Assembly: GCA_037783415.1 (NCBI GenBank)
Contig: JAZGTN010000046.1
Location: 7,687,153-7,751,152, forward strand
Reading direction: 5' to 3'
From: Leptasterias polaris
Taxonomy: Eukaryota > Echinodermata > Asteroidea > Forcipulatida > Asteriidae
DNA: 64,000 nucleotides
Within the stretch, counting starts at the first letter, position 1. The number at the start of each line of letters is the position of its first letter. Of this stretch, positions 46,911 to 59,900 are shown piece by piece. Below the pieces are notes generated by a model. That model was not told where the DNA came from and searched no databases. It was given only the letters and a program-made list of their open reading frames with translations. Both the position numbers and the translations under genes were made by a program.

Positions 46911-49900
46911 AGTTTGTTCAGTACACCCATGTTTCTTAGTAAAGAATTAATCTCAGCGCGTTGTGAGGGGTTTGAATTTTTTTCGTCTCAGAATACGCTC
47001 AGAATCAACCAGTTTGTTCAGTACACCCATGTTTCTTAGTAAAGAATTAATCTCAGCGTGTTTGGAGGGGTTTGAATTTTTTTCGTCTCAGAATACGCTC
47101 AGAATGAACCAGTTTGTTCAGAACACCCTTGTTTCTTAGTAAAAAATTAATCTCAGCGTGTTTGGAGGGGTTTGAATTTTTTTCGTCTCAGAATACGCTC
47201 AGAATGAACCAGTTTGTTCACAACACCCTTGTTTCTTAGTAAAAAATTAATCTCAGCGTGTTTGGAGGGGTTTGAATTTTTTTCGTCTCAGAATACGCTC
47301 AGAATGAACCAGTTTGTTCACAACACCCTTGTTTCTTAGTAAAAAATTAATCTCAGCGTGTTTGGAGGGGTTTGAATTTTTTTCGTCTCAGAATACGCTC
47401 AGAATGAACCAGTTTGTTCACAACACCCTTGTTTCTTAGTAAAAAATTAATCTCAGCGTGTTTGGAGGGGTTTGAATTTTTTTCGTCTCAGAATACGCTC
47501 AGAATGAACCAGTTTGTTCACAACACCCTTGTTTCTTAGTAAAAAATTAATCTCAGCGTGTTTGGAGGGGTTTGAATTTTTTTCGTCTCAGAATACGCTC
47601 AGAATGAACCAGTTTGTTCACAACACCCTTGTTTCTTAGTAAAAAATTAATCTCAGCGTGTTTGGAGGGGTTTGAATTTTTTTCGTCTCAGAATACGCTC
47701 AGAATGAACCAGTTTGTTCACAACACCCTTGTTTCTTAGTAAAAAATTAATCTCAGCGTGTTTGGAGGGGTTTGAATTTTTTTCGTCTCAGAATACGCTC
47801 AGAATGAACCAGTTTGTTCACAACACCCTTGTTTCTTACTAAAAAATTAATCTCAGCGTGTTTGGAGGGGTTTGAATTTTTTTCGTCTCAGAATACGCTC
47901 AGAATGAACCAGTTTGTTCACAACACCCTTGTTTCTTAGTAAAAAATTAATCTCAGCGTGTTTGGAGGGGTTTGAATTTTTTTCGTCTCAGAATACGCTC
48001 AGAATGAACCAGTTTGTTCACAACACCCTTGTTTCTTAGTAAAAAATTAATCTCAGCGTGTTTGGAGGGGTTTGAATTTTTTTCGTCTCAGAATACGCTC
48101 AGAATGAACCAGTTTGTTCACAACACCCTTGTTTCTTAGTAAAAAATTAATCTCAGCGTGTTTGGAGGGGTTTGAATTTTTTTCGTCTCAGAATACGCTC
48201 AGAATGAACCAGTTTGTTCACAACACCCTTGTTTCTTAGTAAAAAATTAATCTCAGCGTGTTTGGAGGGGTTTGAATTTTTTTCGTCTCAGAATACGCTC
48301 AGAATGAACCAGTTTGTTCACAACACCCTTGTTTCTTAGTAAAAAATTAATCTCAGCGTGTTTGGAGGGGTTTGAATTTTTTTCGTCTCAGAATACGCTC
48401 AGAATGAACCAGTTTGTTCACAACACCCTTGTTTCTTAGTAAAAAATTAATCTCAGCGTGTTTGGAGGGGTTTGAATTTTTTTCGTCTCAGAATACGCTC
48501 AGAATGAACCAGTTTGTTCACAACACCCTTGTTTCTTAGTAAAAAATTAATCTCAGCGTGTTTGGAGGGGTTTGAATTTTTTTCGTCTCAGAATACGCTC
48601 AGAATGAACCAGTTTGTTCACAACACCCTTGTTTCTTAGTAAAAAATTAATCTCAGCGTGTTTGGAGGGGTTTGAATTTTTTTCGTCTCAGAATACGCTC
48701 AGAATGAACCAGTTTGTTCACAACACCCTTGTTTCTTAGTAAAAAATTAATCTCAGCGTGTTTGGAGGGGTTTGAATTTTTTTCGTCTCAGAATACGCTC
48801 AGAATGAACCAGTTTGTTCACAACACCCTTGTTTCTTAGTAAAAAATTAATCTCAGCGTGTTTGGAGGGGTTTGAATTTTTTTCGTCTCAGAATACGCTC
48901 AGAATGAACCAGTTTGTTCACAACACCCTTGTTTCTTAGTAAAAAATTAATCTCAGCGTGTTTGGAGGGGTTTGAATTTTTTTCGTCTCAGAATACGCTC
49001 AGAATGAACCAGTTTGTTCAGTACACCCATGTTTCTTAGTAAAGAATTAATCTCAGCGCGTTGTGAGGGGTTTGAATTTTTTTCGTCTCAGAATACGCTC
49101 AGAATCAACCAGTTTGTTCAGTACACCCATGTTTCTTAGTAAAGAATTAATCTCAGCGTGTTTGGAGGGGTTTGAATTTTTTTCGTCTCAGAATACGCTC
49201 AGAATGAACCAGTTTGTTCAGAACACCCTTGTTTCTTAGTAAAAAATTAATCTCAGCGTGTTTGGAGGGGTTTGAATTTTTTTCGTCTCAGAATACGCTC
49301 AGAATGAACCAGTTTGTTCACAACACCCTTGTTTCTTAGTAAAAAATTAATCTCAGCGTGTTTGGAGGGGTTTGAATTTTTTTCGTCTCAGAATACGCTC
49401 AGAATGAACCAGTTTGTTCACAACACCCTTGTTTCTTAGTAAAAAATTAATCTCAGCGTGTTTGGAGGGGTTTGAATTTTTTTCGTCTCAGAATACGCTC
49501 AGAATGAACCAGTTTGTTCACAACACCCTTGTTTCTTAGTAAAAAATTAATCTCAGCGTGTTTGGAGGGGTTTGAATTTTTTTCGTCTCAGAATACGCTC
49601 AGAATGAACCAGTTTGTTCACAACACCCTTGTTTCTTAGTAAAAAATTAATCTCAGCGTGTTTGGAGGGGTTTGAATTTTTTTCGTCTCAGAATACGCTC
49701 AGAATGAACCAGTTTGTTCACAACACCCTTGTTTCTTAGTAAAAAATTAATCTCAGCGTGTTTGGAGGGGTTTGAATTTTTTTCGTCTCAGAATACGCTC
49801 AGAATGAACCAGTTTGTTCACAACACCCTTGTTTCTTAGTAAAAAATTAATCTCAGCGTGTTTGGAGGGGTTTGAATTTTTTTCGTCTCAGAATACGCTC

Positions 49901-50400
49901 AGAATGAACCAGTTTGTTCACAACACCCTTGTTTCTTACTAAAAAATTAATCTCAGCGTGTTTGGAGGGGTTTGAATTTTTTTCCTCTCAGAATACGCTC
50001 AGAATGAACCAGTTTGTTCACAACACCCTTGTTTCTTAGTAAAAAATTAATCTCAGCGTGTTTGGAGGGGTTTGAATTTTTTTCGTCTCAGAAAACGCTC
50101 AGAATGAACCAGTTTGTTCACAACACCCTTGTTTCTTACTAAAAAATTAATCTCAGCGTGTTTGGAGGGGTTTGAATTTTTTTCGTCTCAGAATACGCTC
50201 AGAATGAACCAGTTTGTTCACAACACCCTTGTTTCTTAGTAAAAAATTAATCTCAGCGTGTTTGGAGGGGTTTGAATTTTTTTCGTCTCAGAATACGCTC
50301 AGAATGAACCAGTTTGTTCACAACACCCTTGTTTCTTAGTAAAAAATTAATCTCAGCGTGTTTGGAGGGGTTTGAAATTTTTTCGTCTCAGAATACGCTC
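46911..50400. repeat. 21-monomer (2100-bp) higher-order repeat, mixed A/B
   Basis: A pair of class-B-like monomers with the private word GCGCGTTGTGAGG at 46957 recurs at 49057. The following GAACACCC (47119/49219) and TTACTAAA (47836/49936) markers repeat at the same 2100-bp offset. The second copy is cut short where class B takes over at about 50400. Confidence 0.92.
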
Positions 50401-53400
50401 AGAATGAACCAGTTTGTTCAGTACACCCATGTTTCTTAGTAAAGAATTAATCTCAGCGCATTCTGAGGGGTTTGAATTTTTTTCGTCTCAGAATACGCTC
50501 AGAATCAACCAGTTTGTTCAGTACACCCATGTTTCTTAGTAAAGAATTAATCTCGGCGCATTCTGAGGGGTTTGAATTTTTTTCGTCTCAGAATACGCTC
50601 AGAATCAACCAGTTTGTTCAGTACACCCATGTTTCTTAGTAAAGAATTAATCTCGGCGCATTCTGAGGGGTTTGAATTTTTTTCGTCTCAGAATACGCTC
50701 AGAATCAACCAGTTTGTTCAGTACACCCTTGTTTCTTAGTAAAGAATTAATCTCAGCGCGTTCTGAGGGGTTTGAATTTTTTTCGTCTCAGAATACGCTC
50801 AGAATCAACCAGTTTGTTCAGTACACCCATGTTTCTTAGTAAAGAATTAATCTCAGCGCGTTCTGAGGGGTTTGAATTTTTTTCGTCTCCGATCACGCTC
50901 AGAATCAACCAGTTTGTTCAGTACACCCATGTTTCTTAGTAAAGAATTAATCTCAGCGCGTTCTGAGGGGTTTGAATTTTTTTCGTCTCCGATCACGCTC
51001 AGAATCAACCAGTTTGTTCAGTACACCCATGTTTCTTAGTAAAGAATTAATCTCAGCGCATTCTGAGGGGTTTGAATTTTTTTCGTCTCAGAATACGCTC
51101 AGAATCAACCAGTTTGTTCAGTACACCCATGTTTCTTAGTAAAGAATTAATCTCGGCGCATTCTGAGGGGTTTGAATTTTTTTCGTCTCAGAATACGCTC
51201 AGAATCAACCAGTTTGTTCAGTACACCCATGTTTCTTAGTAAAGAATTAATCTCAGCGCATTCTGAGGGGTTTGAATTTTTTTCGTCTCCGATCACGCTC
51301 AGAATCAACCAGTTTGTTCAGTACACCCATGTTTCTTAGTAAAGAATTAATCTCAGCGCATTCTGAGGGGTTTGAATTTTTTTCGTCTCCGATCACGCTC
51401 AGAATCAACCAGTTTGTTCAGTACACCCATGTTTCTTAGTAAAGAATTAATCTCAGCGCATTCTGAGGGGTTTGAATTTTTTTCGTCTCAGAATACGCTC
51501 AGAATCAACCAGTTTGTTCAGTACACCCATGTTTCTTAGTAAAGAATTAATCTCAGCGCATTCTGAGGGGTTTGAATTTTTTTCGTCTCAGAATACGCTC
51601 AGAATCAACCAGTTTGTTCAGTACACCCATGTTTCTTAGTAAAGAATTAATCTTAGCGCGTTTTGAGGGGTTTGAATTTTTTTCGTCTCAGAATACGCTC
51701 AGAATCAACCAGTTTGTTCAGTACACCCATGTTTCTTAGTAAAGAATTAATCTCAGCGCGTTTTCAGGGGTTTGAATTTTTTTCGTCTCAGAATACGCTC
51801 AGAATCAACCAGTTTGTTCAGTACACCCATGTTTCTTAGTAAAGAATTAATCTCAGCGCGTTTTGAGGGGTTTGAATTTTTTTCGTCTCAGAATACGCTC
51901 AGAATCAACCAGTTTGTTCAGTACACCCATGTTTCTTAGTAAAGAATTAATCTCAGCGCGTTTTGAGGGGTTTGAATTTTTTTTGTCTCAGAATACGCTC
52001 AGAATCAACCAGTTTGTTCAGTACACCCATGTTTCTTAGTAAAGAATTAATCTCGGCGCATTCTGAGGGGTTTGAATTTTTTTCGTCTCAGAATACGCTC
52101 AGAATCAACCAGTTTGTTCAGTACACCCATGTTTCTTAGTAAAGAATTAATCTCAGCGCGTTCTGAGGGGTTTGAATTTTTTTCGTCTCCGATCACGCTC
52201 AGAATCAACCAGTTTGTTCAGTACACCCATGTTTCTTAGTAAAGAATTAATCTCAGCGCGTTTTGAGGGGTTTGAATTTTTTTCGTCTCAGAATACGCTC
52301 AGAATCAACCAGTTTGTTCAGTACACCCATGTTTCTTAGTAAAGAATTAATCTCAGCGCATTCTGAGGGGTTTGAATTTTTTTCGTCTCCGATCACGCTC
52401 AGAATCAACCAGTTTGTTCAGTACACCCATGTTTCTTAGTAAAGAATTAATCTCAGCGCATTCTGAAGGGTTTGAATTTTTTTCGTCTCAGAATACGCTC
52501 AGAATCAACCAGTTTGTTCAGTACACCCATGTTTCTTAGTAAAGAATTAATCTCAGCGCGTTTTGAGGGGTTTGAATTTTTTTCGTCTCAGAATACGCTC
52601 AGAATCAACCAGTTTGTTCAGTACACCCATGTTTCTTAGTAAAGAATTAATCTCAGCGCATTCTGAGGGGTTTGAATTTTTTTCGTCTCAGAATACGCTC
52701 AGAATCAACCAGTTTGTTCAGTACACCCTTGTTTCTTAGTAAAGAATTAATCTCAGCGCGTTCTGAGGGGTTTGAATTTTTTTCGTCTCCGAATACGCTC
52801 AGAATCAACCAGTTTGTTCAGTACACCCATGTTTCTTAGTAAAGAATTAATCTCAGCGCGTTTTGAGGGGTTTGAATTTTTTTCGTCTCAGAATACGCTC
52901 AGAATCAACCAGTTTGTTCAGTACACCCATGTTTCTTAGTAAAGAATTAATCTCGGCGCATTCTGAGGGGTTTGAATTTTTTTCGTCTCAGAATACGCTC
53001 AGAATCAACCAGTTTGTTCAGTACACCCATGTTTCTTAGTAAAGAATTAATCTCGGCGCATTCTGAGGGGTTTGAATTTTTTTCGTCTCAGAATACGCTC
53101 AGAATCAACCAGTTTGTTCAGTACACCCATGTTTCTTAGTAAAGAATTAATCTCGGCGCATTCTGAGGGGTTTGAATTTTTTTCGTCTCAGAATACGCTC
53201 AGAATCAACCAGTTTGTTCAGTACACCCTTGTTTCTTAGTAAAGAATTAATCTCAGCGCGTTCTGAGGGGTTTGAATTTTTTTCGTCTCAAAATACGCTC
53301 AGAATCAACCAGTTTGTTCAGTACACCCATGTTTCTTAGTAAAGAATTAATCTCAGCGCATTCTGAGGGGTTTGAATTTTTTTCGTCTCAGAATACGCTC

Positions 53401-56400
53401 AGAATCAACCAGTTTGTTCAGTACACCCATGTTTCTTAGTAAAGAATTAATCTCAGCGCGTTTTGAGGGGTTTGAATTTTTTTCGTCTCAGAATACGCTC
53501 AGAATCAACCAGTTTGTTCAGTACACCCATGTTTCTTAGTAAAGAATTAATCTCAGCGCGTTCTGAGGGGTTTGAATTTTTTTCGTCTCCGATCACGCTC
53601 AGAATCAACCAGTTTGTTCAGTACACCCATGTTTCTTAGTAAAGAATTAATCTCAGCGCATTCTGAGGGGTTTGAATTTTTTTCGTCTCAGAATACGCTC
53701 AGAATCAACCAGTTTGTTCAGTACACCCATGTTTCTTAGTAAAGAATTAATCTCGGCGCATTCTGAGGGGTTTGAATTTTTTTCGTCTCAGAATACGCTC
53801 AGAATCAACCAGTTTGTTCAGTACACCCATGTTTCTTAGTAAAGAATTAATCTCGGCGCATTCTGAGGGGTTTGAATTTTTTTCGTCTCAGAATACGCTC
53901 AGAATCAACCAGTTTGTTCAGTACACCCATGTTTCTTAGTAAAGAATTAATCTCAGCGCATTCTGAGGGGTTTGAATTTTTTTCGTCTCCGATCACGCTC
54001 AGAATCAACCAGTTTGTTCAGTACACCCATGTTTCTTAGTAAAGAATTAATCTCAGCGCATTCTGAGGGGTTTGAATTTTTTTCGTCTCCGATCACGCTC
54101 AGAATCAACCAGTTTGTTCAGTACACCCATGTTTCTTAGTAAAGAATTAATCTCAGCGCATTCTGAGGGGTTTGAATTTTTTTCGTCTCAGAATACGCTC
54201 AGAATCAACCAGTTTGTTCAGTACACCCATGTTTCTTAGTAAAGAATTAATCTCAGCGCATTCTGAGGGGTTTGAATTTTTTTCGTCTCAGAATACGCTC
54301 AGAATCAACCAGTTTGTTCAGTACACCCATGTTTCTTAGTAAAGAATTAATCTCAGCGCGTTTTGAGGGGTTTGAATTTTTTTCGTCTCAGAATACGCTC
54401 AGAATCAACCAGTTTGTTCAGTACACCCATGTTTCTTAGTAAAGAATTAATCTCAGCGCGTTTTGAGGGGTTTGAATTTTTTTCGTCTCAGAATACGCTC
54501 AGAATCAACCAGTTTGTTCAGTACACCCATGTTTCTTAGTAAAGAATTAATCTCAGCGCGTTTTGAGGGGTTTGAATTTTTTTCGTCTCAGAATACGCTC
54601 AGAATCAACCAGTTTGTTCAGTACACCCATGTTTCTTAGTAAAGAATTAATCTCGGCGCATTCTGAGGGGTTTGAATTTTTTTCGTCTCAGAATACGCTC
54701 AGAATCAACCAGTTTGTTCAGTACACCCATGTTTCTTAGTAAAGAATTAATCTCAGCGCGTTCTGAGGGGTTTGAATTTTTTTCGTCTCCGATCACGCTC
54801 AGAATCAACCAGTTTGTTCAGTACACCCATGTTTCTTAGTAAAGAATTAATCTCAGCGCGTTTTGAGGGGTTTGAATTTTTTTCGTCTCAGAATACGCTC
54901 AGAATCAACCAGTTTGTTCAGTACACCCATGTTTCTTAGTAAAGAATTAATCTCAGCGCATTCTGAGGGGTTTGAATTTTTTTCGTCTCCGATCACGCTC
55001 AGAATCAACCAGTTTGTTCAGTACACCCATGTTTCTTAGTAAAGAATTAATCTCAGCGCATTCTGAAGGGTTTGAATTTTTTTCGTCTCAGAATACGCTC
55101 AGAATCAACCAGTTTGTTCAGTACACCCATGTTTCTTAGTAAAGAATTAATCTCAGCGCGTTTTGAGGGGTTTGAATTTTTTTCGTCTCAGAATACGCTC
55201 AGAATCAACCAGTTTGTTCAGTACACCCATGTTTCTTAGTAAAGAATTAATCTCAGCGCATTCTGAGGGGTTTGAATTTTTTTCGTCTCAGAATACGCTC
55301 AGAATCAACCAGTTTGTTCAGTACACCCTTGTTTCTTAGTAAAGAATTAATCTCAGCGCGTTCTGAGGGGTTTGAATTTTTTTCGTCTCAGAATACGCTC
55401 AGAATCAACCAGTTTGTTCAGTACACCCATGTTTCTTAGTAAAGAATTAATCTCGGCGCATTCTGAGGGGTTTGAATTTTTTTCGTCTCAGAATACGCTC
55501 AGAATCAACCAGTTTGTTCAGTACACCCATGTTTCTTAGTAAAGAATTAATCTCGGCGCATTCTGAGGGGTTTGAATTTTTTTCGTCTCAGAATACGCTC
55601 AGAATCAACCAGTTTGTTCAGTACACCCATGTTTCTTAGTAAAGAATTAATCTCGGCGCATTCTGAGGGGTTTGAATTTTTTTCGTCTCAGAATACGCTC
55701 AGAATCAACCAGTTTGTTCAGTACACCCATGTTTCTTAGTAAAGAATTAATCTCGGCGCATTCTGAGGGGTTTGAATTTTTTTCGTCTCAGAATACGCTC
55801 AGAATCAACCAGTTTGTTCAGTACACCCATGTTTCTTAGTAAAGAATTAATCTCGGCGCATTCTGAGGGGTTTGAATTTTTTTCGTCTCAGAATACGCTC
55901 AGAATCAACCAGTTTGTTCAGTACACCCATGTTTCTTAGTAAAGAATTAATCTCGGCGCATTCTGAGGGGTTTGAATTTTTTTCGTCTCAGAATACGCTC
56001 AGAATCAACCAGTTTGTTCAGTACACCCATGTTTCTTAGTAAAGAATTAATCTCGGCGCATTCTGAGGGGTTTGAATTTTTTTCGTCTCAGAATACGCTC
56101 AGAATCAACCAGTTTGTTCAGTACACCCATGTTTCTTAGTAAAGAATTAATCTCAGCGCGTTCTGAGGGGTTTGAATTTTTTTCGTCTCCGATCACGCTC
56201 AGAATCAACCAGTTTGTTCAGTACACCCATGTTTCTTAGTAAAGAATTAATCTCAGCGCATTCTGAGGGGTTTGAATTTTTTTCGTCTCAGAATACGCTC
56301 AGAATCAACCAGTTTGTTCAGTACACCCATGTTTCTTAGTAAAGAATTAATCTCGGCGCATTCTGAGGGGTTTGAATTTTTTTCGTCTCAGAATACGCTC

Positions 56401-56980
56401 AGAATCAACCAGTTTGTTCAGTACACCCATGTTTCTTAGTAAAGAATTAATCTCGGCGCATTCTGAGGGGTTTGAATTTTTTTCGTCTCAGAATACGCTC
56501 AGAATCAACCAGTTTGTTCAGTACACCCATGTTTCTTAGTAAAGAATTAATCTCAGCGCATTCTGAGGGGTTTGAATTTTTTTCGTCTCCGATCACGCTC
56601 AGAATCAACCAGTTTGTTCAGTACACCCATGTTTCTTAGTAAAGAATTAATCTCAGCGCATTCTGAGGGGTTTGAATTTTTTTCGTCTCAGAATACGCTC
56701 AGAATCAACCAGTTTGTTCAGTACACCCATGTTTCTTAGTAAAGAATTAATCTCAGCGCGTTCTGAGGGGTTTGAATTTTTTTCGTCTCCGATCACGCTC
56801 AGAATCAACCAGTTTGTTCAGTACACCCATGTTTCTTAGTAAAGAATTAATCTCAGCGCATTCTGAGGGGTTTGAATTTTTTTCGTCTCAGAATACGCTC
56901 AGAATCAACCAGTTTGTTCAGTACACCCATGTTTCTTAGTAAAGAATTAATCTCGGCGCATTCTGAGGGGTTTGAATTTT
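50401..56980. repeat. Class-B block with ~2.6-kb higher-order repeat, no indels
   Basis: The variant TCCGATCACGCTC at 51289/51389 matches 53989/54089; those at 52189 and 52389 match 54789 and 54989. TTCTGAAGG at 52461 matches 55061, and GTACACCCTT at 52721 matches 55321. This is a 26- to 27-monomer period. A third, shorter-offset copy follows (57187, 57260, 57518). Every monomer here is exactly 100 bp. Confidence 0.92.
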
Positions 56981-59900
56981 TTCGTCTCAGAATACGCTCA
57001 GAATCAACCAGTTTGTTCAGTACACCCATGTTTCTTAGTAAAGAATTAATCTCGGCGCATTCTGAGGGGTTTGAATTTTTTTCGTCTCAGAATACGCTCA
57101 GAATCAACCAGTTTGTTCAGTACACCCATGTTTCTTAGTAAAGAATTAATCTCAGCGCATTCTGAGGGGTTTGAATTTTTTTCGTCTCCGATCACGCTCA
57201 GAATCAACCAGTTTGTTCAGTACACCCATGTTTCTTAGTAAAGAATTAATCTCAGCGCATTCTGAAGGGTTTGAATTTTTTTCGTCTCAGAATACGCTCA
57301 GAATCAACCAGTTTGTTCAGTACACCCATGTTTCTTAGTAAAGAATTAATCTCAGCGCGTTTGAGGGGTTTGAATTTTTTTCGTCTCAGAATACGCTCAG
57401 AATCAACCAGTTTGTTCAGTACACCCATGTTTCTTAGTAAAGAATTAATCTCAGCGCATTCTGAGGGGTTTGAATTTTTTCGTCTCAGAATACGCTCAGA
57501 ATCAACCAGTTTGTTCAGTACACCCTTGTTTCTTAGTAAAGAATTAATCTCAGCGCGTTCTGAGGGGTTTGAATTTTTTTCGTCTCAGAATACGCTCAGA
57601 ATCAACCAGTTTGTTCAGTACACCCATGTTTCTTAGTAAAGAATTAATCTCGGCGCATTCTGAGGGGTTTGAATTTTTTTCGTCTCAGAATACGCTCAGA
57701 ATCACCAGTTTGTTCAGTACACCCATGTTTCTTAGTAAAGAATTAATCTCGGCGCATTCTGAGGGGTTTGAATTTTTTTCGTCTCAGAATACGCTCAGAA
57801 TCAACCAGTTTGTTCAGTACACCCATGTTTCTTAGTAAAGAATTAATCTCGGCGCATTCTGAGGGGTTTGAATTTTTTTTCGTCTCAGAATACGCTCAGA
57901 ATCAACCAGTTTGTTCAGTACACCCATGTTTCTTAGTAAAGAATTAATCTCGGCGCATTCTGAGGGGTTTGAATTTTTTTCGTCTCAGAATACGCTCAGA
58001 ATCAACCAGTTTGTTCAGTACACCCATGTTTCTTAGTAAAGAATTAATCTCGGCGCATTCTGAGGGGTTTGAATTTTTTTCGTCTCAGAATACGCTCAGA
58101 ATCAACCAGTTTGTTCAGTACACCCATGTTTCTTAGTAAAGAATTAATCTCGGCGCATTCTGAGGGGTTTGAATTTTTTCGTCTCAGAATACGCTCAGAA
58201 TCAACCAGTTTGTTCAGTACACCCATGTTTCTTAGTAAAGAATTAATCTCGGCGCATTCTGAGGGTTTGAATTTTTTCGTCTCAGAATACGCTCAGAATC
58301 AACCAGTTTGTTCAGTACACCCATGTTTCTTAGTAAGAATTAATCTCAGCGCTTTCTGAGGGGTTTGAATTTTTTTCGTCTCAGATACGCTCAGAATCAA
58401 CCAGTTTGTTCAGTACACCCATGTTTCTTAGTAAAGAATTAATCTCGCGCATTCTGAGGGTTTGAATTTTTTTTCGTCTCAGAATACGCTCAGAATCAAC
58501 CAGTTTGTTCAGTACACCCATGTTTCTTAGTAAAGAATTAATCTCGGCGCATTCTGAGGGGTTTGAATTTTTTTCGTCTCAGAATACGCTCAGAATCAAC
58601 CAGTTTGTTCAGTACACCCATGTTTCTTAGTAAAGAATTAATCTCAGCGCATTCTGAGGGGTTTGAATTTTTTTCGTCTCCGAATACGCTCAGAATCAAC
58701 CAGTTTGTTCAGTACACCATGTTTCTTAGTAAAGAATTAATCTCAGCGCATTCTGAGGGGTTTGAATTTTTTCGTCTCAGAATACGCTCAGAATCAACCA
58801 GTTTGTTCAGTACACCCATGTTTCTTAGTAAAGAATTAATCTCAGCGCATTCTGAGGGGTTTGAATTTTTTTCGTCTCAGAATACGCTCAGAATCAACCA
58901 GTTTGTTCAGTACACCCATGTTTCTTAGTAAAGAATTAATCTCAGCGCATTCTGAGGGGTTTGAATTTTTTCGTCTCAGAATACGCTCAGAATCAACCAG
59001 TTTGTTCAGTACACCCATGTTTCTTAGTAAAGAATTAATCTCAGCGCGTTTTGAGGGGTTTGAATTTTTTTCGTCTCAGAATACGCTCAGAATCAACCAG
59101 TTTGTTCAGTACACCCATGTTTCTTAGTAAAGAATTAATCTCAGCGCGTTCTGAGGGGTTTGAATTTTTTCGTCTCAGAATACGCTCAGAATCAACCAGT
59201 TTGTTCAGTACACCCATGTTTCTTAGTAAAGAATTAATCTCAGCGCGTTTCTGAGGGGTTTGAATTTTTTTCGTCTCAGAATACGCTCAGAATCAACCAG
59301 TTTGTTCAGTACACCCATGTTTCTTAGTAAAGAATTAATCTCAGGCGCTTCTGAGGGGTTTGAATTTTTTTCGTCTCAGAATACGCTCAGAATCAACCAG
59401 TTTGTTCAGTACACCCATGTTTCTTAGTAAAGAATTAATCTCAGCGCATTCTGAGGGGTTTGAATTTTTTTCGTCTCAGAATACGCTCAGAATCAACCAG
59501 TTTGTTCAGTACACCCATGTTTCTTAGTAAAGAATTAATCTCGGCGCATTCTGAGGGGTTTGAATTTTTTTCGTCTCAGAATACGCTCAGAATCAACCAG
59601 TTTGTTCAGTACACCATGTTTCTTAGTAAAGAATTAATCTCGGCGCATTCTGAGGGGTTTGAATTTTTTTCGTCTCAGAATACGCTCAGAATCAACCAGT
59701 TTGTTCAGTACACCCATGTTTCTTAGTAAAGAATTAATCTCGCGCATTCTGAGGGGTTTGAATTTTTTTCGTCTCAGAATACGCTCAGAATCAACCAGTT
59801 TGTTCAGTACACCCATGTTTCTTAGTAAAGAATTAATCTCAGCGCATTCTGAGGGGTTTGAATTTTTTTCGTCTCAGAATACGCTCAGAATCAACCAGTT